This document shows, piece after piece, positions 1 through 10,811 of a stretch of 64,000 nucleotides of DNA (positions are counted from its first letter, which is position 1; every line of letters starts with the position of its first letter). Source of the stretch: Pyrenochaeta sp. MPI-SDFR-AT-0127 (lineage: Eukaryota > Ascomycota > Dothideomycetes > Pleosporales > Cucurbitariaceae); contig JAGTJM010000002.1 of NCBI GenBank assembly GCA_020747015.1, forward strand, positions 1,341,410 through 1,405,409, read 5' to 3'. Made by a program: the position numbers and the translations under genes. The notes beneath the pieces were generated by a model. The model was not told where the DNA came from, searched no databases, and saw only the letters and a program-made list of their open reading frames with translations.

Positions 1-2258
1 CTTTCGCTGGTTTACGATAGAGCAGGTCCTCTAACAACATGTAGTCCTGACATAATATTGCACGTAGAAGTGCATGGTTCCACTGCGGGTTCGTACGAAC
101 TAAGGTGCGGACTGCGCTTGTTTTTCCGCCTTGCAAAAGGGTGAGGAGTCCAGTATATCCAAGAAACCCTTCCCAACCGCTTGACCATTTGATGATGGCG
201 ATGGCGATATCATCACGTCCCACGTCAACAGCATGCTTCATTGCGACCTCCCAATGGCCAAATTGAACGTGGTCGTGCTGGAAATTCTCAAGTTCGTCAA
301 CGACCCCGTTCAAGTCTCCAGCCGACACAATTCCAAGGAGGTATGCCCTGCTCAATTTTGGTTGCTTTTGTCGCAACACTCTATTGTCGATATTTTGAAG
401 ATTCAGCTTGTGTCCTACGTCCAGCCCTGTGTTGTTCGTCTCGACACCTCCCTGCTGTAGACCCATAAGATGTTGCTTGTGTTGTCGGTCTGGAGTTGGC
501 TCTCGCATGATCAAAGTTCGCGCCAATCTCCAATCTTTACGGAAACAGGCTGCTCTTGTTGCTTCGTTTAGAGACCCTGCGCCAATGCCTAATCGTCCCC
601 AGGTCTCGAAAATTGTTTCAGCGCCCCATGCGTCGAACATTTCTAGAGAAGCTCGTAAAGCCCTCCACAGCGTGAGCTTAATATCAAAATTGTCCGAGGG
701 AAGTTGATCAGCGTTATCATGAAGGATATAGGAAAGCAGCTTGCGGCTAAAACGGCCAGTTTTACCATTGATACAGAAGTCTTGCAGATCATGTCGAAAC
801 CATCCCACGATGCCCCCGTCTCCCATGTTGAGAAGTTGCCTCCACAGCAGGTCGTCATCCACTGCAACAGCAAAGCATCTAACAGTCGGGCTTGCTCCTT
901 GAAGATAAAAATCTTGGGACCGATGTATCTTCAGAGGAAATCTTATAAGGCTCGCCCATTGAGCGTTAGTAAAAGTCTGGTAGCCTTGGGGATGCTCGCC
1001 TTCATAGTAGGTGAGGAGTTTGTCGAGCAGTGAATCAAGCTCAATTTTCGTCCCAGTTTTAGATATAGAGGAGACAATCATCTCAACAAATTCGAAGTTT
1101 CGATTCTGAAAAGCTTTTTGGAGCGGATATATCGGCCCATGATCCCGCTCCCAGTCTATCTCAATGCGCTCACGAGCATCAACGCCTAGATCAAGCATAG
1201 CACGAATATTAGGAATATCTGCGGTTCTCATTGCAGCAGCGAAAAACTTTTCTCGAAGGACATCCATGGTTGGTGTCGGCAACGCTCGAAAGAATTGAAT
1301 AACATTTGATGATGGGTGAGACTTTAGCCAGTTGTAAACATCGTCGACGCTAGTATCGCCTGGGAGATTCACGCTGTTCACAAGCGAGAAAAGAAAGTGT
1401 TTTGGTGTAAATGATTGAACGTCCACGATTGGAGGCGGTTCGAAGCCGTGTGTCAATCCGTAAAAGAGAGCGCTGACCTGGCTCAGAATGGAGGGCATCT
1501 GCGGAATCATTACTTGATCTGTTGGTGTGAGGACAAAGTTTGACCAGTTCAGATCTGCTGCCCAAGAAATGATTTCATGTCGTTCATGCGATGCCTGATT
1601 GCTGCTAATGCATGCCAGCGGGCTGCCACTGATTGTTGCTGATAGGGAACGTTCGCCAGGTGTGGTTTGATTTAGATCGTCGCGCGGAGAGAATGCGCGA
1701 CGAGGTGATAGTACGGTTGATGCAATATCACTTTCATCGAAATTTCCAGGAGGTGTTTGAACTTCAATGCCGGGCGGCAATTTCGGGAGAAGCCCTGGAA
1801 GCATTCAGTAGATACACAGTAAAGCTAGGATGATGTGCCGGTACCTTCTCCATCTCCAGCGCTTGGTTGGTTCGTCATTACTAAGCCATAACGAGTCTTT
1901 TCTCTCTCAATTCTTTCATCGGAAATCAAATGCTTCCCAAAAGTTACTCGACTGCATTTGCCTTGCCGTGCGCGAATCTGTATGGTCTTGAGAACCATCA
2001 TCCATTCCTGTTTCTTGAGGTTCTTTCGAAGCCTCCATTTCGAAAATTGATACTCATACTGCGATTTACTTGATTAAGTGAGCTTGATGCAGAATTAACG
2101 TTCACTCTGCCTCACCTAGCAGCAAATCCGTGCGTTGCTCTCATTATGTTGATCACCCCATCGTCTCCGTCGAGTTCTTTGTTTTGCTTGAGATATAGGT
2201 GCTGAATTACGCGACGATGACGCTCCCAGGTAGCAGGAGGAATTTTGACGTTCTTCAT
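1..2258 (-). CDS. Clr5-domain, ankyrin-like repeat protein (3' end outside window)
   Basis: Three exons are visible: 2258-2116, 2068-1845 and 1794 to beyond base 1, with GT-AG introns of 47 and 50 nt. Exon 1 opens MKNVKIPPATWERHRRVIQ and, joined to exon 2, gives a Clr5-type N-terminal domain (ATHGFAAS, then SQYEYQFSKWRLRKNLKK). Exon 3 is open over almost 1.8 kb. It encodes helical repeats of ankyrin character, such as LLGIVSAGDLNGVVDELENF and IPNIRAMLDLGVDARERI, separated by low-similarity linkers. Such fungal proteins pair a putative DNA-binding Clr5 module with a repeat scaffold; the role is unknown. The start ATG has A at -3. The stop codon lies left of the window, so the protein exceeds 700 residues. 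The domain call is from pattern recognition; the repeats are too divergent to count reliably. Confidence 0.8.
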
Positions 2259-4100
2259 CTTGCGCGCTGAAGTTGGGGACGACGGGGGACAGAAAAGATG
2301 CGCGAGGCGCAGGCACGCCCAAAAGCGACAACGAGGTGGGAGCTGCGTCGGTTGGACTTGACCATGACTTCCCGCAAAAGCAAAACTTCGTTTCTTGCAT
2401 GCATAACACCTCCGATCGCATGATTAGGAAGTCAGTGCTGGCACATCCCACATACTATAGTCTGATGGGGGTAGTGCTCATGGTTGCGTCTCACCGGAAG
2501 CTGACGTCGAGTCCTTGTCCCAGCTTTCCCGAGTCCCCGTCCTCACTGTTATCTCGCATTGCTTGATGGCCAATCACACAGAATCTGAAGTCCTCCATTT
2601 CCAAGAGCTGAGGTGGTGCAGAGCGATTGGCCGTATGCGGCCCCTGCTGGACCAATCACGCAAAACCTGGGTCGCTTAGTTTATGCTCTTTCGTGTCTGC
2701 GGGATTTTCATCTATCGAGCCAATCATTCAAAACCTGGAGTTTGTGACCGTGCTGCAGGTGTACCTTGCGTAATTGCAGAACCTGACTTGATGTGCGCGT
2801 TCACGGGGCACTCAGCAAAATGTGGGGGCCTTTGATAGTCCCCAAACCTTGAATCAGCCGCCGTGGGTGTCATATTTCTTTTGTCCATGCCGTCTCGACT
2901 CCAGTAGTTTGGCCACAAGATTGATGTTGCCTGATGAACGCAATGCGGTCCACGTAAATCCCAGCCCATGTCCCGTTTTGCATATTTGGTGGCATATTAT
3001 TGTGAAACAACCTGGCGTTCAGCGTACGAGATATGCTCATCAATCACCATAGTGTGCAGTGCGTGCGTGTGAAGTCCTTCGATGCCGACGTCATGGCCGA
3101 TATTACCTTCAGCGTCCACAGTAGCATTTCCAATGTATCGCTAATCGATGCGTGCCATCATGGGACACTGCGCTGATGATACCGGATCCATGTAAGATTT
3201 AAGATATCAACCAAGATGACTCTGTCGAGCTATGAACCGTGAAGACATTTGATCATCGGTGAATGTTTGCCCTTGTATCCTTGTGATTCCCAATGAAAGC
3301 AGTCAATTCCTCAAGCGAAGGATAGGATCGCAGCATATCATCGCCCAAATATTCGTCAAGTTACTCAAACTAAGACTGATATCGAAAGCACACAGTGCCA
3401 CCGTGATCATGGTCAACAGCATAGGTACATGTTGCCATGAAGGCATACTATGCTGGCTTGACTCAAGTTCCTATTCGGGATGCCTTTTTAAGTATCCCAA
3501 GTACAAGGCTGAAGTGGTTTTGCTCAGCTCAGAGCGAGTACAGCCTCAATGAAGCGAGCCAATCAGCAAAACATGAAAGACAAACATCTCCGTATAGTGG
3601 GCGGTGAGCTAACCACCGAGAGCCTATCACCAAAACCCGAACTTTGCTGATCCAAAAGCATTGTTCGCAGACGTTCCTGCAATATAAATCCCATTCGTTG
3701 TTAGTCCGCGATGTCACCCGGAGGCCGTGCCTGTACTTGTGGAACCAATGATGCAAAAGATGAAAGCTTCTTCTTAGCCGTTGAACCCCCCTCCCCCCCC
3801 TGATTTCTATTCCCAGCCAAATTCCGGATTTGGCGACCTATCAAGCAAAATCTGCAATTTTGATACGACATGCTGGTGTGATAAGAGGCCACCTCCGAGC
3901 GACACAGCCTAGTGACTGCAAGACTGTGCGTGGCGGAAATCAAGGCTGCATACTTCTTAAAGCTGTAAGATCCAGTCTTGAGCACATTCATTGATGATTC
4001 TCCAAATTTTCTTGCCGTTTTTTTTCAAGAGCCCATCGCTATCTTCAGTCCTTACCAGCCTTATTAGCCGCCTTGGTTGAATGTTTGCATAGCTTTTGCC
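2259..4100. other. Intergenic region, no gene seen
   Basis: The only ORFs are short and lack conserved-looking protein, and I could not join them with good splice sites. The stretch holds the promoter side of the Clr5-ankyrin gene and scattered degenerate repeats (separate entry). Confidence 0.6.
2568..3862. repeat. Degenerate interspersed repeat with a CCAATCA-N-CAAAAC core
   Basis: At least six related motifs recur: 2568-2590, 2651-2670, 2717-2740, 3556-3579, 3619-3645 and 3835-3862. A looser one lies at 3741-3767. The rough consensus is GAGCCAATCA, 1-2 bases, CAAAACCTG, then often A/T-rich TTTG. Weaker traces are at 2770 and 2811. Neighbouring copies are about 65-95 bp apart in two clusters (2.57-2.83 kb and 3.55-3.86 kb). 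This looks like an old, diverged minisatellite or a repeated promoter-like module (CCAAT is a known fungal factor site). No terminal inverted repeats or ORF were seen. Confidence 0.5.
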
Positions 4101-4462
4101 ATGTCACCCTGGTCAAATGAGGCGATTATCGCCGTTGTCACGCTACTAGCGACCTGTCCGCCCACTGTAATAATGCTATGGCATATCATCGAGCGAGGAC
4201 GCCGAGATCAAGGTACCAAACAGCAGGGTTCGTCTTTGGTGAACTTATTATCCTCTCAATTCTCTAACATAAGACAGATGTCGAATTGCGGATGGGGCTC
4301 GATCAGAAGCAACGGTCTCTGACTCACGTAAACTCCTACATCGTCGAACCTGCTGCAATCTACCCGAGTCTACGCCGATCTCGGTCCTCCTCAGCAGCCT
4401 TCGATGAGCACGGAAAGGAGATACGTTGGCCTACTTCTTACACGGCGTGGAACATTGCTTGA
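4101..4462 (+). CDS. Small single-pass membrane protein, two exons
   Basis: Exons 4101-4212 and 4278-4462 are joined across a 65-nt GT-AG intron with a CTAAC branch site, giving 98 aa. The N-terminus MSPWSNEAIIAVVTLLATC leads into one hydrophobic helix (about residues 8-29) with prolines and a tryptophan near its end. It is followed by a basic stretch (ERGRRDQ) and a polar tail containing YPSLRRSRSSS and ending TAWNIA. The layout (short N-terminus, one helix, basic stop-transfer, polar tail) suits a small membrane-anchored fungal protein. I do not recognise a named family. Neither exon alone is an impressive ORF. The support is frame continuity through canonical splice signals and a protein-like tail. 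Confidence 0.6.
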
Positions 4463-5118
4463 CGTAGCATAAACAATATGGTGGAACGGCATTTACAGCA
4501 GCATAGCGACAAGCTTGTTTGTGATGGTGGAACAGCATTCGGTTTTGCTCGCTCATCTTGAAGCATTTGGCGCACCCTCACGTCATACTCCTTGTCTTTT
4601 TAGCGGCATTGTGATATACCTATGAAGTGGGATAAGCCTAGGAAGGTGTAGCTTATGTGAAAGCTACTGGCATAGTAGGAAAAGTATTGTTCCGACGCAG
4701 ATCAATTCGCAAAGTAGACATCCAGCGATCAAACCGTCTCATCTCTTTACTTTGCATTGCGTGTTTTGCTTTCTCATTTCCCACAATTCCTCCCTATCAT
4801 CCCAAGACGCATACATACCCCCAGTTTCGGAGTTCTAATTTCCACAACTTGTAAGGTAATTGTAAGGTAATAACAACTAAACTCGCATGATTATCTTTCA
4901 ACTTTGAAATTCAGTATGCTTGCCATAAGTTCAAAGTAAGAGGGCAGTTCCATGAAATGAATATATATTGGACCGTCGCCGAGGTGCAAGATTTTTAATG
5001 TCAAAGTCATCACAGTGGACCAAAAGTGCGACAGCATTACGTTCGTCATCTTGTGTTCTACCAACATACATAAATTAGAGTGAGCTTTTCAATCCAAAAG
5101 TCATACAACGAACTATAA
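4463..5118. other. Intergenic region, no gene seen
   Basis: This lies between the convergent small membrane-protein gene and the biotin ligase gene. It is A/T-richer than the flanks and has no supported ORF, so it probably holds the two 3' UTRs. Confidence 0.6.
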
Positions 5119-7379
5119 TCACACCTTCCGTCTAACCAACCCGCGGAAGAAGTCAAAACTATTACTATCGCTCTGGAGCGTCACCAACCGTCCTGTGGGT
5201 CGATCCTCCCATCCAAGTTCTTCCGCAAGCAATAAGCCCCAATCCCTAGTGATACCCTTGATCCGTGCCCTGACGCCAGATTCACTCTCCAGAGTAACAA
5301 TCTGGTCAGTATGCAGCCAATTGTCGTAGTAGTCGCCTTCCATGTCTCTGTTGAAGCCCGCCTGGCAGAATGTGGAGTATAGCGATTCAAACTGTGCGAG
5401 GATGGAGGCGAGGAGTTTTTCGGGGGTGAATGCTTTGAGGGGCGGGTTCTGGCTTGCTGCGAGGAGATTGAGAGAGGTAGTAGGTAGCGCGTTTGAGAGA
5501 TTTAGACCGACGCCGCAGACTATGTCGTAGGATGATCCGGAGTAGCTGCTGTTTACTAGGATACCGCCGATTTTGACTACGGGGTTGTTGGACGAGCCGG
5601 GGAGCTGCGCGTAGATGTCGTTTGGCCATTTAAGCTTCACGGGGATCTTTTCATAACCTGGTGCGTAGCCCTTGATGCCTTGGACGATGGCAAGCGCGGC
5701 AAGGTATTGGATGAAGATCACAGGAGCGCTCTGACCTAGCGCAAATGAATGATGCAGTACGGTGGAAAACATCATGGCGCCTGGTGGTGCAATCCATACA
5801 TTACCTCCACGGCCACGCCCGGCAATTTGCGTGGTTGCTGCCAAGGTGAAGCCATTGGGGAGATTCCGTAGTAGTGATGGGTTCTTCTCCAGTAGACTAT
5901 TGGTGGATGTTACAACTTCGCCGTACATGAGGTGTTTGCCAAACGCAGCAGCTGGATTGCGAAGCTTGGTGTGATAGTAGCGAATGTTGGCATAGAAAGC
6001 TTCGTGATGGAAGAGTGTTTCTTTCGTCGATGGCAGCTCCTTTTCGTGTGGTACGATTGCCTTCACAATCTTCTCGTATTCAAGAATCTGATCTGATGCG
6101 GTCGTTGCGGTGTACTCAATGCACTCCTGGATCTCCTCCTCTTTCGTCTTGCGCTTCATTTTATCTTTGCTGTTCTGGACGTCTGGCTCTTGCACTTTCT
6201 GCTCGTCACTTGAACCCGTTACCGAAGCTAGGGTTGGAAGCTTTACCGACACCGCGCTCACAGCTCTCTTTAACTCCTTCACGCTCCACGCGCTACCCTC
6301 CTTCTCGATGCGGAACACGTCGTTCTCACCTTTGATATATTCATCTCCATCCACTACAGTGAGGATCTCAGACCAGCTCGCGACGAGGTCGGAGACGTCT
6401 GCCAGGTTGTGAGACGTGAGGTGCAGGCGGGAGAGGGACGGTACCGCTTGTTCTTGTTCATTCACCTGCAAGCCTAATTTTTGGAGGATCAAGCGCAGGA
6501 AAGCCTGACGAGTCGTATCTGTGGCGGTGATGCCGTCAATCACAGACGCATAAGAAGGGATGCTGGGGATTTTGCTCAAATTTTGCGGAGCAAATCTAGG
6601 CTTTGTTAATGCAACGTACGCATGTAGCACAATGATCATGACTTACTCCGGATGCGGACCTGTCATTATAGCATGGCCTTCTCCAACCTGGCGATAGACT
6701 ACCGCTGCATGGCCTTCGCCTGAGTCGACATGTAAATCTTCGGTATAGCTCGCCAAAATCTGCACACCTCTGCTTTCAAGCTTCTTCGCGTCAACGAAAA
6801 CACCACCACCATTGTAATAGCTCTTGAACGTCTCTGCTATGTCTTCCTTCACATCAGGAAACGCATCTTTTAGGATCTTGATTTCTGCAGCTCTTGCACC
6901 CGCCTCACTAGCATACTTGAAGCCGTCAAAAGCGAGTCCTCTGCAGATTCCCGGAAAGAACGCAAGCTCACGATCACCCACAACCGCCATCTTGGGATCA
7001 TCGACTTCAAACTCACATTTTGCGCTGCCGTAGTAGCCACCAGCGCAGAAGCCAAGATACGAACCACCAGCGTTTACATAGCGGCTGATTCGTCGATTGC
7101 CTTCGCCATTGAGCGTGCGACAGTACCCGAGATCAGCGCCGCCAGGGAAGACGAGAAGTGCACAAGTACCGAACCAAGGTTCTTTGAGGATAACATCGCC
7201 GGTGACGGGTATCACAGCGTAAGTTGGCGATAGGAGGCGTCGGAGGCTGTACAAGCAATGACGGACGGATTCGGTAGTACTGCCATTACCTTTCTGCTCA
7301 TCAGCATGGAAATAGCCTGCCAAGAGCCAGTAAGGTACATACCCGAATACACCAAAACATTCATCTTTTTGCTCGCCAT
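5119..7379 (-). CDS. BPL1: Biotin--protein ligase (holocarboxylase synthetase)
   Basis: Exons 7379-7343, 7289-6647 and 6595-5119 give about 718 aa, close to yeast Bpl1. The enzyme makes biotinyl-AMP and attaches biotin to lysine of carboxylases such as acetyl-CoA and pyruvate carboxylase, in the cytosol. The N-terminal half begins MASKKMNVLVYSGNGSTTES and is the glutamine-amidotransferase-like domain typical of fungal enzymes (FPGGADLGY, GSYLGFCAGGYYGS). The C-terminal half carries the catalytic BPL/LplA domain, with GRGRGGNVW for biotinyl-AMP binding and KLKWPNDIY, KIGGILVNSS and VCGVGLNLSN. A small C-terminal domain follows. The introns (53 and 51 nt) restore exact family sequence (YSG/NGSTTES and HPE/FAPQN). 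The start could instead be 15 nt downstream at MNVLVY. It shares a 135-bp divergent promoter with the COA4-like gene. Confidence 0.95.
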
Positions 7380-7514
7380 TGCGTGCCGTGTCGTGACGTT
7401 CACGCAACGGACCGTGTTTCTCCGAACCGTACTCCGTGCACCAAATAGGTAGGCGCAACTAGCACTACCCGGACCTCACACCACCCCAAAGCCCAAAGCC
7501 CACGCTCTTGTACA

Positions 7515-8010
7515 ATGTCAAACGAAGACAAGTCACGCGTTGCCGCTGCGCAATTGTTGATTGACGATGAGCCTGATGAGTGGTGCGTCGCAATTGCGCT
7601 GCTGGGCGAACACGCAAAGCAGCTGCTCCCTCGCTAACCACAAATGCCAGGGACAAGCGGATCTTCAGCACCGGCTGTGCAGGTACGTACCGCTCCGTCA
7701 GTGAAATCGGGTACTCAATTGACTTTTCTTGAACAAAGATGAAAACACAAAGTTGACCGATTGTTACTACGAGAAGAAGGATTGGCGGGCGTGCAAGGCG
7801 GAGGTGAGTCGTTTTGCCAAAACTCTCCGAGGTGTTTTGCGGTTCGATCGTTGAGCTGCTTAAGCCGAGATCATGCCGAGCTTGCATATATATCATTGTA
7901 CGCCATTGAAGTCGTATACTTGCTAATGCGCTTTTTCCTAGATGGAGATTTTCCGACAGTGCTGGCAAAGACATGGAAATGATAAAAGGACCGGGTCAAA
8001 GGATGCCTAG
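7515..8010 (+). CDS. COA4: COA4-like CHCH protein (cytochrome c oxidase assembly)
   Basis: Four exons, 7515-7582, 7651-7682, 7739-7803 and 7942-8010, encode 77 aa. The core reads DEWDKRIFSTGCADENTKLT, then DCYYEKKDWRACKAE, then MEIFRQCWQRHGNDKRTGSK. Four cysteines are each spaced by exactly nine residues (C-X9-C-X9-C-X9-C). This is the twin-CX9C helix-hairpin fold imported and oxidised by Mia40 in the mitochondrial intermembrane space. Sequence and length match the Coa4/CHCHD8 family, which helps assemble cytochrome c oxidase. All three introns have clean GT-AG ends and preserve frame; no single frame shows the gene. It is transcribed away from BPL1 from a very short shared upstream region. 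Confidence 0.9.
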
Positions 8011-8216
8011 AACCCATGCGTGTGTATTTTCTCCTGTACAATACAGTCAAACTATCAATATGATCTTGTCAATGATTGATGAGGATATTGGTATTGAATG
8101 TAAAAATATTGTTCAATCCGGCTTGTTCGCACGAGCAGGTAAGTATTTCGCGTGATATAGCCCAGTTGGCTTTAAATAATTTACAGATCCCTTTTCGCCG
8201 TGGCCAAATCCCTGCC

Positions 8217-9728
8217 TCACAATTTCGCAAATACAGTTGGAACAGCTCCCCCCATCTCAACTAGTGTACTCTTATTTTTGACCCAAGCTTCAAGGCCCTT
8301 CTTTCCATTCTCCACACCAACACCACTCTGCTTCCACCCGCCAACGCTCATCTCAGCTGGACTCTCACCCCAGGTATTTACCCACGTGATGCCAGCTTCC
8401 AGCTTCGCAATGACCTTGTGCGCCAGGGTGAGGTTGTTGGTGAACACGCCTGCTGCAAGCCCGAGCTTTGTGTCGTTGGCCCGCCGGATGACTTCGTCGA
8501 CAGAGGTGTATGTGAGGATGGACATTACGGGGCCGAATATTTCCTCCTGGACGATCTTCATGCTGTCGGTGCAATTTGTGAATACAGTAGGCTGGACCCA
8601 GTAGCCGTTCTTATAGGATTTGTTGCTATGCGAGGCAAGCCATGAGGGTGTCTCGGGGCCACCACAGAGCAGCTTGGCCTTGTCATTCTCGATGCCGTGC
8701 TTAATGTATGATTTAACTTTCTCGTAGTGCGGCTTTGAAACTAGTGGGCCGAAATTGGTGGTAGGATCGGCTAAGTCGCCTGGTCGGATGTACTGTATCT
8801 TGTCTAGCAGACGCTTCTCGAATTCGGCTTTCATGGCCTCGGGGACGAAAACGCGAGTTCCATTGGTGCAAACTTGGCCAGTTGAGAAGAAATTTGCCAA
8901 CATTGCGCCATCCACTGCTTGGTCAACGTCTGCATCTGGCAGAATAACGCAGGCCGACTTCCCGCCCAGCTCCATGGTCACGTACTTCATCTCACCGGCT
9001 GCGCTCCCAGCAACCTTCTGGCCCGTGGCGACTTGCCCAGTGAAGCTGACTTTTGCGATGCCAGGGTGTTTGGTGAGATATGCGCCAACATCGCCACCGC
9101 CTTGTACCACATTGAAAACACCTGGTGGCACGCCAGCTTCCGCATAGATGTCAGCTAGGGCAGTTGAGTGCAGTGGCGTAAACTCAGAGGGCTTATAGAC
9201 CATGCAGTTGCCTGCTGCCAGACAAGGAGCCGACTTCCAGAGCGCAATCTGGATGGGGTAGTTCCATGCTCCAATGCCTGCGCACACACCCAGCGAGTTC
9301 TTTGTTGTGTATACCCAAGCATCTGGTCGCAGCTGCGCTGTCTCACCATTCATGCCACCGCCGCCTACAAGGTTGGCAAAGTATTCGAGGACATCGGCGC
9401 CCGTTACTACGTCGACAGTCGAAGTCTCGGAGAAAGGCTTGCCCGTGTCGCTTGTCTCGATTCTCGCAAGCTCATCGTTTCGTGCGCGCAGTAGAGCTGC
9501 AGCGCGTTGTAGGATTCGTGCACGCTCGATGGGGGGTGTTGCGGACCATGCTGGGAAGGCTTTCTGTGCCGAGGCTATGGCGGCGTCTATGGCTGAGGGT
9601 GTGGTGTTGTGAACGTTGGCGAGGGGTTCTGCGGTCGCCGGATTGATTGTCTGAAAAGAGGATACAGACGACCCCGATTGGATCTTGCCGTCATAAAAGG
9701 CAAAGCGAGGTGCATATGGGAGAGACAT
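8217..9728 (-). CDS. Betaine aldehyde dehydrogenase
   Basis: An intronless 503-aa NAD(P)-dependent aldehyde dehydrogenase. It carries the oxyanion asparagine in GAWNYP (about N156), the general-base glutamate in MELGGKSA (about E253) and the nucleophilic cysteine in STGQVCTNGTR (about C287). GNCMVYKPSEFTP and the C-terminal GESPAEMSVGGWKQSG also fit. Length and motifs fit betaine-aldehyde dehydrogenases, which oxidise betaine aldehyde to glycine betaine. The assignment is strengthened by the divergent choline oxidase gene, which makes its substrate. I chose MSLPYAPRFAFYDGK as the start. The frame stays open upstream, but there it translates a 16-bp tandem repeat. No peroxisomal targeting tripeptide is obvious (C-terminus FAKL; SKL-like only loosely). 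Confidence 0.92.
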   Translation of the reverse strand: MSLPYAPRFAFYDGKIQSGSSVSSFQTINPATAEPLANVHNTTPSAIDAAIASAQKAFPAWSATPPIERARILQRAAALLRARNDELARIETSDTGKPFSETSTVDVVTGADVLEYFANLVGGGGMNGETAQLRPDAWVYTTKNSLGVCAGIGAWNYPIQIALWKSAPCLAAGNCMVYKPSEFTPLHSTALADIYAEAGVPPGVFNVVQGGGDVGAYLTKHPGIAKVSFTGQVATGQKVAGSAAGEMKYVTMELGGKSACVILPDADVDQAVDGAMLANFFSTGQVCTNGTRVFVPEAMKAEFEKRLLDKIQYIRPGDLADPTTNFGPLVSKPHYEKVKSYIKHGIENDKAKLLCGGPETPSWLASHSNKSYKNGYWVQPTVFTNCTDSMKIVQEEIFGPVMSILTYTSVDEVIRRANDTKLGLAAGVFTNNLTLAHKVIAKLEAGITWVNTWGESPAEMSVGGWKQSGVGVENGKKGLEAWVKNKSTLVEMGGAVPTVFAKL

Positions 9729-10811
9729 GGCTGGAGGTGCGTTGTGTAGTGGGTGCAAAGGACTTTGGGTGCAAAGGACTTTGGGTGCAAAGGACTTTGG
9801 GTGGATCTCCACTATTCCAGTTCGCAGAGAGGTCAAGAGATATGTATGCGGGCAATTGATCTACTTGGACATGAGCATCAGAGTTTTTTTCTTCAAGGAA
9901 GAAGACGGCAAGCTGTGCAATGCGCCGGCCAATGCTCACATGGGGGCTGTGGTTTGGATCAGGTGGGGAAGGTCCAAAGCAGCAAGCGCAGCTCTAGCTT
10001 GCTTGGAGCGAGGGCAGGAATGCTCCGACCAGAGCCAGGACACGCCGATATGAGGCTAGAAGCTCTTGAGTGGCGTGTATCACAGCAACAGAGGGCGTTG
10101 CGGCGTTGGGGCGTCTTGTCGACGGGATCGCGCTGCCTCTTTTGCAGATGGCACAAAACGTCTGGCGGCTGGCCGGCGGGGCTGACCGCCTTTCAATCAA
10201 GGCAAGTACGGCCGAGCCGACAGGGATCCCCTCGAATCGGAAGGCGGCCCATGGGCGGGGTCGCATCTAGTGCGCCTGCACCATCACGTCACCAGACTGG
10301 GTTTCTGCCCACCCCCATCTCCAGCCGTTTGTTCCCACTGGAGAGGCATCCAATGTCTGGTCGGTGTAAAACTAAAATTAAAAAACAAAATAAAAACGGT
10401 AGAGAATATCTCACATGTAGGAACAAAGAGAAGCGTCTTTCTGGACACCTGTTGTCCGCTCAGCAGCCTCGACTTGCATGCTCTCCCACAGTCCCATCCT
10501 GGACTGAAAACGTCAACACTCGAGTGCACGTGCATCTATCCGGTCCAACCGAAGAAGGGCCGTCTAGCTCCTCTTATCTGGAAGGAAAACTACATATCTT
10601 GCAGCGAGACCGCCTTCAACTACCTCGAGCCTCACTGGACACGTCTACCCATCGTCTGACATTTCGCTGGTAGTTACGCTAAGTCCTGCAAGCGTCCTTG
10701 TTTGAGAAGACATCAAAATTTTCCCAATTGCAGTTGCTGCTCAGACTACTTAAGATAGACTACTACCCGGATTGGAAGTATTTTCACTCCAGAGCATAGC
10801 AACCATCCATC
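9729..10811. promoter_or_regulatory. Divergent promoter region of the betaine synthesis pair
   Basis: About 1.08 kb separates two genes of one pathway read in opposite directions, so shared control is likely by inference. A long plus-strand frame here (9753-10673) starts inside the 16-bp repeat, lacks any domain-like sequence and is not called as a gene. I cannot identify specific factor sites with confidence. Confidence 0.55.
9751..9803. repeat. 16-bp tandem repeat, three perfect copies, in the BADH leader
   Basis: The unit GGGTGCAAAGGACTTT occurs at 9751-9766, 9767-9782 and 9783-9798, with a 5-bp partial copy after. It lies 22 bp upstream of the dehydrogenase start codon, so it is probably in its 5' UTR or core promoter. 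Copy number may vary between strains. Confidence 0.9.

Noticed and set aside
9753..10673. 306-codon plus-strand frame in the betaine gene pair promoter
   Set aside because: It starts within the 16-bp tandem repeat, shows no domain or compositional sign of a protein, and overlaps other open frames in GC-rich DNA.
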